This document shows positions 47,340 to 64,000 of a stretch of DNA of 64,000 bases, one piece after another. A program made the position numbers and the translations under genes. Numbering within the stretch: position 1 is the stretch's first letter; every line of letters starts with the position of its first letter. Below the pieces are notes generated by a model. The model ran no database searches, was not told the origin of the DNA, and saw only the letters and a list, made by a program, of their open reading frames with translations. Origin of the DNA: Aphrocallistes beatrix (Eukaryota; Porifera; Hexactinellida; Sceptrulophora; Aphrocallistidae); the NCBI GenBank assembly GCA_963281255.1, contig OY725488.1, positions 7,723,524-7,787,523 on the forward strand. Direction: 5' to 3'.

Positions 47340-47570
47340 TAGTTTGTACTAAAAATGGAAGCCAAGTGAACATATTCAGGTTATTAGGTAAGCAATACCT
47401 GACCTGACCTGATAATCTGAGAAAAATCCTAATGCAATTCACAACATGCTATCACATTAGCATTGAATTATTGGTGATAAATACATAAATCGGATACATA
47501 TATACTGCATACGAGATATAGCGTAGTTGATACGGGATTTATCATAGTTATCAATGCGTGTCTACGAAGA

Positions 47571-50500
47571 TCAGTTGGGTTGTTCTGATATGAGACTAGT
47601 CTCTGAGTGCTGTGAAGCAGTTACGGAGAATAAAGAAGTGACAGGGTCGAATAAGGAATAGAGAGAGCTAGAGTAGAGAACTTCAGTGAAGCTCTGGTGA
47701 GAGAGTAGCTGTGTGTAAGTTACTTGGTTGATTCCTGCTGTGTCCAGGTTAGAGAAGAGCAGCGGGATGTCGAGTGTAGCTGTGTATTGAGAGATGTCTG
47801 CTCGTGTGACGTCACACTGATTGTGATACAGCGCTTTGAACAGTTCTTCTTGCGTGAAAGTGATCGATGAGGCCGCTTCTGCAGTAGCTGACTCCGGCGT
47901 GGGAATCTTAACGCTTTTTATCAGGCTCAGAGCGGTTACGAGTCCCGCGGTAGGAGAAGTGTCAGCACAGAAGTAGAGCAACATATCCTCATAGTCCAGC
48001 AAGCCTGTAACTGGATCAGAGAAGATTCCAAAGAAAGCGTTTCGAATCATGAAATGTCTGTCAAATCTGAGCTGAGCATCTTCATTCTCGTACTCCTCTA
48101 TGTCTCTAGGAAATGATTGAAACCAGAGATGTTCTCTTAGATACTCTTCTTTGTTGATGCGTCCAGATGGACATCTGTCCTTGAAGCGTTTCAGGGTGTC
48201 AATAAGTGCCTCAGGTGAGGGAGGAGGGTAGGGTCGAGCTAAACTGACAATAAAATTCTTCCAGTTTAGATAGTGTTCATCCCAAGATATTAGTTGGAGA
48301 ACTGAGACTAATTGTTCAGAAGAGAACTCTGGCATAACATCAGATTTTGAGGAATTGTCAGAGAGAAACTGATAGAACTCCTGAACGCTAATCACCCCGA
48401 ATGGTGCTGAGAGTGAGAGGGATGAGACAAGTGACTCCAACTGGAAGACAGTGAGTGATCCAACGGAGGTGTCTTCTGGTGGAGTGGTGGGTCGTGGGCG
48501 AGGAGGATCTTCATAAGTGATGAGGTCGGACTCTATTAGGAACTCAGTTCCGCTCAGATTCAATACAGGTTTTACTTTATTCTCGTTCTCTATAGCTTGA
48601 TGCATGTACTTGCAGAATGATTTTATGCTGGCAATCTCGTCGTTGAATCTCTTGTTGACCCAACCATCCATTTCTCTGTACAAGCTGTTCACCTTATTCT
48701 TCAGCTCGTGCACTAAGCTGACGCCCTTGTTCTTCAGCTGCTCGATCCTGAGCTTGGCGTTGCTCTCCTCTAGCCGCACTGCTTCCATGAACTCGTCCAA
48801 TAGCCTGTCTTCTTCCTTCCGGAGTTTCGACACCTCAGGGGGAAGTTGGGGCTCTGGAGGGAGTGGCTCTGGAGTGGCTTCCGGTGGTTGTTTGACACCT
48901 TTCTTTCCTACTGGAGTTCCTTTCCCTCCTTTCTTCCCCGGAGTCAACTTCCCCTTGTTCTTCTCATCCGTCTCTCTCCTATCCTTGTCCGCTCTCTCCT
49001 GCTCCACCTCCTCCTTCAGCCCGTACTCCGCGTAGCACAAGCCGTGCACGTTGTTGACTGCGAAGGAGTAGGCCTGCAGGAGTTGGTGCTCGTCCCGGTC
49101 TTCTGCCTCCAGCTCCAACAGGGTCCCGACAAACGATTTTTCAGAAGTTTTCTTTTCTAGCTTTTTCTTAACACCCTTCTCCTCCTTGAATGCCAGCTCA
49201 GGCTTGTACTCGTAGCGTGGCATCAGGAGGGGTCTCTGGGTGGACTTAACTTGATCTTCTGTCTCTTCCCCCTTCACACTCTCCTCTCCATCTGCCTGCG
49301 TGTGGATGATGGCTGTCCCGCTGATGGACTCTAGGACCGCCTGAGTGTCAGGGAGCTGCAGGAGTGGCATAACAACCTGTGCGGGGGTGTCGGACAGAGG
49401 ACGACCACGCATCGACTCGTAATAGTCGTGGATGAGACGGAGAGTGTCCTGGAACCTGCTCAGCTCTGCCTGCAGCAGGGAGATGAACACGTTGATGAGG
49501 AAGCCCGTGTTGTCCTCTAGCCAGCTGTTATCTCGAATCTGTTCGCACTCTCGTTCTGCGTTTTCCTTCCGCGTGTCGCTCATGTCACAGAGGTCGTTCT
49601 TCCTCAGGTCCTCCACCAGCTGGTGGAACTCCGCCTTCACCTCCCTATCCGCTCTCAGGTCAGCTGGCAGCTGGTTGTACTTCATCTGGAACTGAGACAC
49701 AATGATCTGCTTCTGGTCGGGTCTCTTGAGGTACTCGCGGAACTCCTCTCGAGTGTGGTAGATGTACTTGCAAGATATGTGCTGCGACTGACGTAAGGCA
49801 GAGAACGCGTCTTTGCAAGTGGCGATGTAGTGATCTTCAGCGGAGTCCCATAGCTTAGCGAGGATATCTGAGATTTCGTTGGGTATAGGCTTATCGCAGT
49901 ACTCCCACCCATCCTCTCCCGCCTTCACAGCTGCTTCCTCTCCGGCAGAAGCTAGCTCTGCCGATTCTTCGCGGGTCTCCGGAATGGGGAGCTGAGGCTG
50001 AGAAGTCTCCGCTGAAGAGGAAATGATGTTTTCCACTTTCTGCGTCAGGATTGAGACCGTGTTCGCTCCTTCAAGGAAGGTAGCATTGCGGAATTTGCTG
50101 TACCAGTTCCTGAGTCCGAATAGGTTATCAGCGTAGGTGGCCAGCATGTACTGCAACATGTCGAGACGGTTGGAGTTCGTGCGTGAGATTTCTTCCATCT
50201 TCACGGCAGCGGGGGCAGGGCTAAACTCGATGTGGTATTCCTCCCCTGTCTTCATGTTCGTCTGCTGGCCGAGACCTCGCTGGATCGCCATCTTATCGGG
50301 GAGATTCAGGAAGAGAACCTGGCGGAAGTAGCCTCGTGGGGCAGCGGCGTGCTGCTCATGCTCCAGGCCCTGTGCGAGTATCGAAATCTTGTGTCCGCCC
50401 TCCTCCCTCGCCTCACGGGAGGTGCGGAGCTTGTGGGGAGCGGCGGGGGGGTCGTAGCTAGAGAGCTGCTTCTCCAGCAGCTGGGCTTGCTTCTGAGTTC

Positions 50501-53115
50501 TGGGAAAGCCGTCGATGGTCCAGGAAGCGCCTCCAGGCAGCTCTCGAATCTTCTGCACCAGGATGTCCACCAGGATCAAATCGTCCAGACTGTCTCCTCT
50601 ATTCAGAATCTCTGACGCCAGCTTGCCTAGCACCGCTCTGGGAGAGGGCACGAACTGGGAGAGGATCGGGTCGGGGGAGGTAACGCTGCTGTGGGCGGAC
50701 TGGATCTCTTCCAAATTGGTGTTGGAAGATAGTATCTCCTCTTCCTTCTTACTGGTGCGAGAGGAAACACTTCTCGGGGAACTACTACCAGAATTCAGCA
50801 CTTGTTGTCTGCTCTTCTTTCTGATTCGCAATTTAGACTTGTCTGGTTTTTCTTGAATTGATGGGTTTACCGTCTCTACATTAACTGGCACATTTTCACT
50901 CTTGCACTCTTCCATCTCATTACCGTCATACGCGCGAATAGCCTCCTGCACCAGCTGAGCTATATCGAGTACGAGCAGACCTAGGCGCTGGGCGAGAGCG
51001 CCGAGAATGCTGGTCTTCCCTGAGAAGGGAGGCCCTAGGATGCAGCTGGTGAATGCGAAGTTGGGCAGGGTGGGCGGGGTAGGTGGGGGAGGTGGGGGGA
51101 AGGCGACTGAGTAGAGCCTGGAGACGGCGTGTCTAAGGATTGGGTTGAGAGCGGAAGGCTGCGAGCTACTACCTGCTGCTTCAGAGGGACTCCATTCCTC
51201 CGTGGAGAGGAGATAGGAAAGAAAGTCCTGCTCAGCTAGCAGAGACTTTTCTTCTTTTTCTTGTTCTGGTACAGGCCCTGGGGTGAAGTCAGCAATAGGC
51301 GGGTAGTCCTCTTCATCCTCGTTCAGGAATGGAGAGTAGCCGGATAGAACCAGTGTCTTCCAGCCCCTGAACACCTTCATAGGAATCTGCTTATCCGTCA
51401 TCTCGCGATAGTCTCCAATCTTGCAAGCTAGGTCAGCGAACAGCAGGACAATCTCCTCACACGCTCCCTTGTTCTTCTCCTTGTCCTTCCTCTCCTTCTG
51501 GTGCAGCAGTTCCTTGTGCAGGTCTTGCTGCTGCTTAATCTATGAGAGAGCATGAGTGCGTTCAAACAAGAGCTCATCGGGACAGCTGACAGAACTGACC
51601 TGTTCCAGGTAGAGCTCTTTCTCTGAGGCCGCCAGCTGTGCTTCTCTATCCAGCGCCGATCTGAACTCCCGCTGTCGCTGCTCCTCCAGCTGCTTCTGCT
51701 TGTTGGCGCGGTTCTCTCGAATCACCTCCTTATTCTGGCGCACCTGCATCAGCTGGGTGGCCGCTCGCTGCTCCTGCTGGCTCTGGCGCATCAGCCTCTT
51801 CACCAGCAGCTCTTCCTTCTCCCGGTCTGCGCGGGACTCCTCCGCGGACAGCTGTTCCGCCAGGATGCGCCTCCTGCGACAGGCGCGCCGCTGTTCCATC
51901 TCCCTCCGCTCCCTGCCGGCCCTCTGGAGCCGTTCCACGTACCTAGGTGTGAGAACTCAGATAACTCAGCCACCTGTCCACCTGCAGTCCATTCAAGCAG
52001 GTCTGTACCTAGTGTCCGGTTCTGCTAGACTCCCGGGATCAGATGAGACGAGGGAGGAGTCCAGAGAGGACTGACTTGTGGCCGTGGGGGGTTCGATGGT
52101 GAGAGCGTCCGCAGGCACAGACTTGGATATAGTCGGTGGCTCGGAAGATTCATGAGGTGACAAGCTAACCAGATGTTTCCTCTCGAACTCCTCTAACTGA
52201 TCCAGCATACTCGTAGCTTCATGCTGTTTAGTAGTCGAAGTCCTATAATGCGCAATGTGTCGAGAACTCAAGATATGACTCAGATAGGAGCAAACAAGCT
52301 TTTTAGCTCTCTAGTCGAGATAAGATATGAATCATTAATGGCCTACCGAAGTGTCCCATGGAGGCGACTAGCGTTGAGATCCCCTGACATGGACACAGGT
52401 CTGGCAGCAGCCTTGATCGGACTCAGCTTCATACTCCTGTACAGCTGGGCCTGCTTCTCCCTCTTCAGCCTCCCCTGAGTCAGCTGTTCTGCTATCTTCT
52501 TCTGTCGCAGCAGGACCTCTCCCCTCTCCATGCGCTCCTCCTTCTCTCTCAGGCTCTGCTCCTCCAGACTCCTCTTGTCCTCGTACAGACGTACCAGCGC
52601 CTCGAAGTCAAGGTCTGACTGCCGCAAGGTCTGCTGGCGCAGTCTGTCTTGATACCACTTCCGTTCTGAGCGCTCCAGCTCCACTCTCCCCGGCGTCTTC
52701 TGGCTCTAAACAACGTTCATCATTGCATTGTAACATAATAGGTCGGTCCGTGCGGACGGGATACCTGCAGCACGGTGCGCTTCAGCTCACTCCGGGAGCT
52801 GCCGAGACTGATGTAGAGTCGGTAGAGCAGCTGCACGGCAGCGTGGCCCTTCTGCTCGATGATCTCGCTCACGGACTGCGGCTTCAGTTGGATGTTGAGC
52901 AGCCTCAGCGTAGGCTCGAGACGAGTGAAGTTATTCAGTTTCGCCTCTGAGTTGTAACCATAGTGGAAGTGTTTGAAATCTTCTTGCAGGCCATACTTGA
53001 ACAAAATCAGTCCGAACGGGTATCCGTTGCTCAGCTGAAGAGGCAGATCTTCCGTCCGGAGCTGGTTGTCGAGTCCTACCTCCTTGTTCACCCACTGACA
53101 CAGTATCTCAGCCAT
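47571..53115 (-). CDS. SPEF2: Sperm flagellar protein 2 (SPEF2), five exons
   Basis: Exons 53115..52765, 52705..52347, 52242..52009, 51942..51600, 51539..47571 join in phase to 1751 residues (human 1822). The N-terminal calponin-homology-like domain (about 1-115, AEILCQWVNKEV, YPFGLILFKYGL) is typical of SPEF2/SPATA4 proteins. Arg/Glu-rich coiled coil follows to about 450. An adenylate-kinase-like domain begins with P-loop GPPFSGKTS and contains SWTIDGFPRTQKQAQLL. Further coiled coil, a Lys/Pro-rich linker (GKKGGKGTPVGKKG) and EF-hand-like helical segments end the protein. SPEF2 sits in the C1b projection of the ciliary central pair and is needed for sperm and cilium motility. Introns are about 40-100 nt (60 nt for the last) and the last exon is 4 kb. 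The start ATG is 53115; a TTG precedes it. Confidence 0.93.
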
Positions 53116-53250
53116 CAAGGAACACTTGTCTAGCTAACTGAGAAAACTAAGACATAAAAAGCTACCATTGTCTTCAAGTGACAATTATTTGGTGGGGGTT
53201 GGATAAAATTTCAATCAAGATTCTACTAAACATATTCGCGATGCTTCAAT
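53116..53250 (-). promoter_or_regulatory. 135-bp junction between DDX1 stop and SPEF2 start
   Basis: Read on the minus strand, the spacer contains TTAGTTTTCTCAG followed by TTAGCTAGACAAGTG before ATG. This is a pyrimidine-rich acceptor-like site 27 nt before the start, usable for cis- or trans-splicing. No AATAAA is seen for DDX1 in this space. Confidence 0.35.
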
Positions 53251-55616
53251 TCAAATCCTATCGCTGTAGTTGTTAGTCAGAAAAGCTCTCTGCGCGGCCT
53301 TCTCTAGCTGCGTCAGCTTCTGTAGGGAGGGCAGCACCTGGTCCTGGTGTCCCTTGTAACAGGACCCAGCGATGTCCCGCTTCTTCCCGTAGGACACCTT
53401 TCCATCAAACTCGTTCTCAGGCACACTCAGCGTGTGGTCGATCTGCGGAATAGTCTCCCCCAGGTGTTCCTCAATGTCCCCTAGGTACAGCAGCTCGTCG
53501 TACCAGATGCAGCAGCCTCCGCCGTCCTTGAGGTTCGTGTTGTAGCAGTTCTTCCCCCGGCTGGGACACGAGTGGTACCACACCTTCTCAGGGATGGTGG
53601 ACGCAAACGAAATGGCTAGCCCCATCCTCTCTGCCCTGCCCACTCTCCCGATACGGTGCACATAGCTCATCTTGTCGTCAGGGATGGTCACGTTGATGAC
53701 GTAGGGGATTCCTTTCAGGTCGAGACCGCGAGCAGCCACATCCGTACAAATCAAAAACCGAACTTCTCCATTCTTGAACGCCTGGAGGTTGCTCTTCCGC
53801 TCTGCGGGGCGCCGATCGGCGTGCAGACACACACAGGTGAAGAGAGTCGGGTCCCTCTCGACACTCATTCCGCGGAATCTGAAGTAACGCTCCATGTTGT
53901 CACAGTCGAGCTTGGTGCGACAGAAGATGATGCCTTGGTCCATCTTGTGCTGCTTGACTGCTCTGATCACGAGCTCTCCTACAACCAAGTCATGGCTAAT
54001 TACGCGAAGTAACGGTGCTTGAATAAAGGAACTTAGTTAGCTCTTAGCTCGGATCAATACTAAGAGGTGGAACTGGTTCGTGTATTCATGCACACCTTTG
54101 ATAAGTTTGACTGCTTCTGAATAGGCCTCAGCTTGCTGAGTGCCTCCGGCACGAGTGTCATCGTTGGTATGGACTCCGTCCGTCCTAATTGATGATTTCA
54201 TCTTGTGCCAGCTGGTGTCGGTCCGAGGGTCTATTCGATAGACCACATGGTGCACAGTCTCTGGCACAGAGTCCTGCCCCTTCAGGTCTATCCAGGTAGG
54301 GAAGTACATCAGGCGCTGTGCTAGCTTCTTCACTTCGAAGTTATGCAGTGTGGCAGAGCACACAATCATCTGCAGTCTCTCTCCGTCAGGATGGATCTGA
54401 GTACGGCATGGCATTCACATGGGATCACTATGGAATCGAGTACTGCTGCCTAGCTACGCTGACTTACCCGTGGAATCATGTTGTGGATCTTATCAATGAC
54501 CTCTCCGTGCCCCTGACTCAGGAGTCCGTCCGCTTCGTCCAGCACCAGGAACTTGATCTGCTCCAGGGACAGCGCGCCAGTGCAGATGAGGTCGTCCAGA
54601 CGTCCAGGAGTGCCGCAGACCAGGTCCACCCCCTGGTTCAGCTTCTCAATCTGCATCTTTGCAGAGTCGCCCCCCACGGTAGCCAGCTCCCGGACCTCCG
54701 GGTGTGATATGTGTCGCCTGAATAGCATGACCTGATCAATGGTCTGATGCGCCAACTCCCTGGAAGGCTCTAGGATGAGAGCGATGGGACACCTGTGCCT
54801 ACTCTTCGTGCTGGAGCGCTTCTGTGAGAACTCCGTGAATTGGGAAGAGACGTGCTTGCCTTTGCTCAGTCCTGTAAACCCTTCTGGGGGATCGTGTTTG
54901 AAAGACTTGTCTCCAAAGTTAAAAACGAGCTCAGCATTTTTGATGGTGCAAGCTGCGAAGAAAGGCTTTCCGATCAGATCTTTATCTATCTTGAATGCGA
55001 TCCCCAGGTCCTTTCCGTTCTTCGAGTAGCTTATTTCCTTCGCACACAGGTCCAGGAGGCAACCCATCGTATCGTTCTTCCCAAATTTCTCTCCATACTC
55101 ATCGAACTGAGAGTTGAACGACTTCTTGCCCGTACCTCCAAATCCATACCCCATATCATCTTTCCCTAACTCCAACCTCCCTTCTTGAGTGGACCACCCA
55201 ATACGACACAGCCCCTCATCCGACACAGTGGCCTCGTAGTAGTACCGATCCTCCTCCACCACACCCCAGGTGGTCCTGCACCCCTGCCAGCCCTTGTCTC
55301 GGGACTGGCAGACGAGTCCGTCCCGCGAGATGGCCATCTGCTCCTCTCTATCCCAGTAGTTGAGGATGCATTTCTGAGGTGCGCGGCTAGACTTCCCCTC
55401 CAATTGGTTGATCAGCGTCTCCTGCACGATCTGGAGGATGGGGAGACAGAACGCCCCCGTCTTCCCGCTACCTGTCTCTGCCGCCATCAGCACATCCCCG
55501 CCCCCCAGGATGAGCGGGATGGCTTCTGCTTGCACGTCAGTTGGGAGCAGCCAGTCCATCTCTTCGATCGCTTGAACGATCTCTGGCATCACTCCCAGCT
55601 CCAAAAACGCACTCAT
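53251..55616 (-). CDS. DDX1: ATP-dependent RNA helicase DDX1, three exons
   Basis: Exons 55616..54468, 54396..54096, 53978..53251 join to 725 residues (human 740). The helicase core is split by a SPRY domain, the signature of DDX1: motif [10 protein letters not shown] near 50, SPRY at about 70-250 ([30 protein letters not shown]), then [13 protein letters not shown], the DEAD box [15 protein letters not shown] (CSATLHNF), and the C-terminal domain with [10 protein letters not shown] and [11 protein letters not shown]. The C-terminus has the conserved [30 protein letters not shown] block. DDX1 is part of the tRNA ligase complex and acts in RNA processing and transport. Start is chosen at [13 protein letters not shown], which lines up with the family start; 12 upstream codons are open. 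Introns are about 70-120 nt. Confidence 0.96.
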
Positions 55617-56136
55617 TCTACCCCGCAAACAAACGTAGTCAATATCTGTCAATTCAGATTTTAAAATAGGAACATCATTTCAATTATCAAGTCAAGTGTT
55701 TGGCTACTATGTGTGTACATAAAATGAATCGATGTCCCGCCCTGAAAAAAGTTGTAGTCTTCAAAGTTAGGTGCCTTAAAATCTCCCTGGAAACAGTCAA
55801 TTTTACAATTTATTTAAATTAAAAGTTAAAATCATAGCGCATCTACATTCGCGAAAAATAATATAGTTACGAAATACTCTTCGAATCTGTTTGAATTGAT
55901 TCCATTGCTCTACTCAACCATCAATAGAGCGAATCTAGTATTTTAGTGGTAATAAGAGTATAATTAGGACCCAGCGAATTTAATCAATCATATATTAATA
56001 TTAACTATCAACTGCAATCTCAGAATTAACCGGTTAGATACAGATCAGTATATGTAAAATAACCTAGATGAAAAAGAAACGCTATGAACACACATATAAC
56101 ACAACAGGATATATCAACATCAGGAGTCGGCGCCTA
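55617..56136. other. Intergenic between dynamin and DDX1
   Basis: 520 bp spacer, both flanking genes on the minus strand. AT-rich; carries the DDX1 5' flank. No repeat recognised. Confidence 0.55.
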
Positions 56137-63221
<7,085 letters not shown>

Positions 63222-63716
63222 GATTGGGAGAACGTATCTCGAGAGAGATAGATATCAGAGCTACTATTTTGCAATGAAGAATTTCTGAGATCAAGATTGT
63301 ATCATAGACGAGATACAGTAGATATTGGATATAGTGATAATTTTTTGGGTTTGAGGTGCCCCAGTCGATGACATTCCATACTAATTTTATTGGATATAGT
63401 GATAAGTGATAATTTGACCCCAAATTTTCTGTCCCCGACACTATCACTATCCAATATCTACTGTACTTATATTTGTATCTCATAAGTATCTTAAATCAAA
63501 GGTTTAAATACGAAATAGAGTCATCTCACAAAATGGTTATGTGAGAAGAATGAAGAATAAGAATAATAAATAGTCAGTACATATAAAATGAAAATAAGAA
63601 TCTATAAATTTTTTAACATTTAGAATTAGAAAATAATAAAGAACTGGTGAGGAGTTGGGATTAATATTTCGTTATCTAGTTGTTATAATGCGAACTTGAT
63701 TTGGTAAATAAAAATA
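63222..63716. other. Intergenic 5' flank of dynamin
   Basis: About 495 bp including a TA-flanked MITE at 63316-63463. No gene seen. Confidence 0.55.
63316..63463. mobile_element. Tc1/mariner-type MITE, 148 bp, TA-flanked
   Basis: CAGTAGATATTGGATA at the left and the same 16 bases inverted at the right, flanked by TA. A further GGATATAGTGATAA word is repeated in direct orientation at the centre. It lies 95 bp upstream of the dynamin start codon. Confidence 0.8.
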
Positions 63717-64000
63717 TTAAATTAGCGTTTCTTCTGATTCTATGTCGATGAGACCGAGACTGCCCTTTTGCACCTCAGTTTTTGCAGGGCTGTATTTATC
63801 ATATCTGTAGTAGGATGAAGCGTATTTCCAAAGAACAACCATAGCAATAATGAGAACAATGGTGACCACTATCAATAAAACTACACCAATTAGAGAGAAG
63901 ATCAATGCGTAATCTCTCGGTTGGAATTCACACAGTGGTCCACTGAACTCATCGAAACATTCGCACAGAAATTCAGAAACGTTGAGGTTAGAGCAGTTCC
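63717..64000 (-). CDS. 3' end of an EGF-domain single-pass membrane protein
   Basis: Open from the window edge to the stop at 63717, about 94 codons. It starts inside an EGF-like module (CxCxxxFxGPLC pattern: FLCECFDEFSGPLCE), continues with one membrane helix (LIFSLIGVVLLIVVTIVLIIAMVVLW) and ends in a cytosolic tail of about 37 residues with several Tyr (YYRYDKY) and acidic residues. This is the layout of a type I surface receptor or adhesion protein. The bulk lies beyond the window, so no family is assigned. No catalytic domain follows the membrane helix. Confidence 0.75.
   Translation of the reverse strand, partial: NCSNLNVSEFLCECFDEFSGPLCEFQPRDYALIFSLIGVVLLIVVTIVLIIAMVVLWKYASSYYRYDKYSPAKTEVQKGSLGLIDIESEETLI

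Larger units (their letters stand above)
45749..47570. other. Intergenic with two short elements
   Basis: 1.8 kb between the kinesin start and the SPEF2 stop, both on the minus strand. Contains MITE-like sequences at 45978-46057 and 47193-47339. No gene is supported. Confidence 0.55.

Overview
The window is animal nuclear DNA. Several genes have GT-AG introns that I could place by joining reading phases. The gene set includes a dynamin, a kinesin-1 heavy chain, a CARF-type transcription factor, the ciliary protein SPEF2, heme A synthase and a mitochondrial ribosomal protein. It is AT-rich and full of short DNA-transposon relics. A TRAF-like RING protein and a beta-helix/multipass membrane protein would fit an early-branching invertebrate such as a sponge or cnidarian, but the sequence alone does not fix the phylum.

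Layout, left half. The 3' end of an unrecognised gene (2-3684) encloses a single-exon LCLAT1-type acyltransferase (922-2310). Two inverted-repeat elements follow. A TRAF-like RING gene (from 4860) runs into a 200-N gap, and the 3' end of a bS17m (MRPS17) gene emerges on the other side. A small C2H2 zinc-finger gene (minus strand) closes this cluster. About 11 kb follows with no gene I can support, only two non-autonomous transposons. An 11-exon CARF homologue (18842-28598) and intronless COX15 (29568-30722) come next.

The middle (30.7-38.4 kb) is repeat-rich. It holds two pogo-like MITEs, a decayed MULE with tandem-repeat termini and an exact 9-bp target duplication, and two paralogous ~92-residue Trp/Cys-rich membrane proteins of no family I know. 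One of the paralogues has an intron and the other does not. RRP7A (minus) and a 1162-residue beta-helix/multipass protein (plus) then diverge from a 287-bp spacer.

From 42.6 kb to the end five genes lie on the minus strand: kinesin-1, SPEF2, DDX1, an 18-exon dynamin and the 3' end of an EGF-TM receptor. Reading along that strand they run EGF-TM, dynamin, DDX1, SPEF2, kinesin. DDX1's stop is only 135 bp from SPEF2's start. An adenylate-kinase-like gene on the plus strand is nested in dynamin intron 2.

The genes do not form one pathway. Themes are membrane traffic and transport (dynamin, kinesin), cilia (SPEF2), mitochondria (COX15, bS17m, possibly LCLAT1) and RNA or ribosome processing (DDX1, RRP7A). 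Exon boundaries were derived by hand from splice motifs and phase and have not been tested against transcripts.
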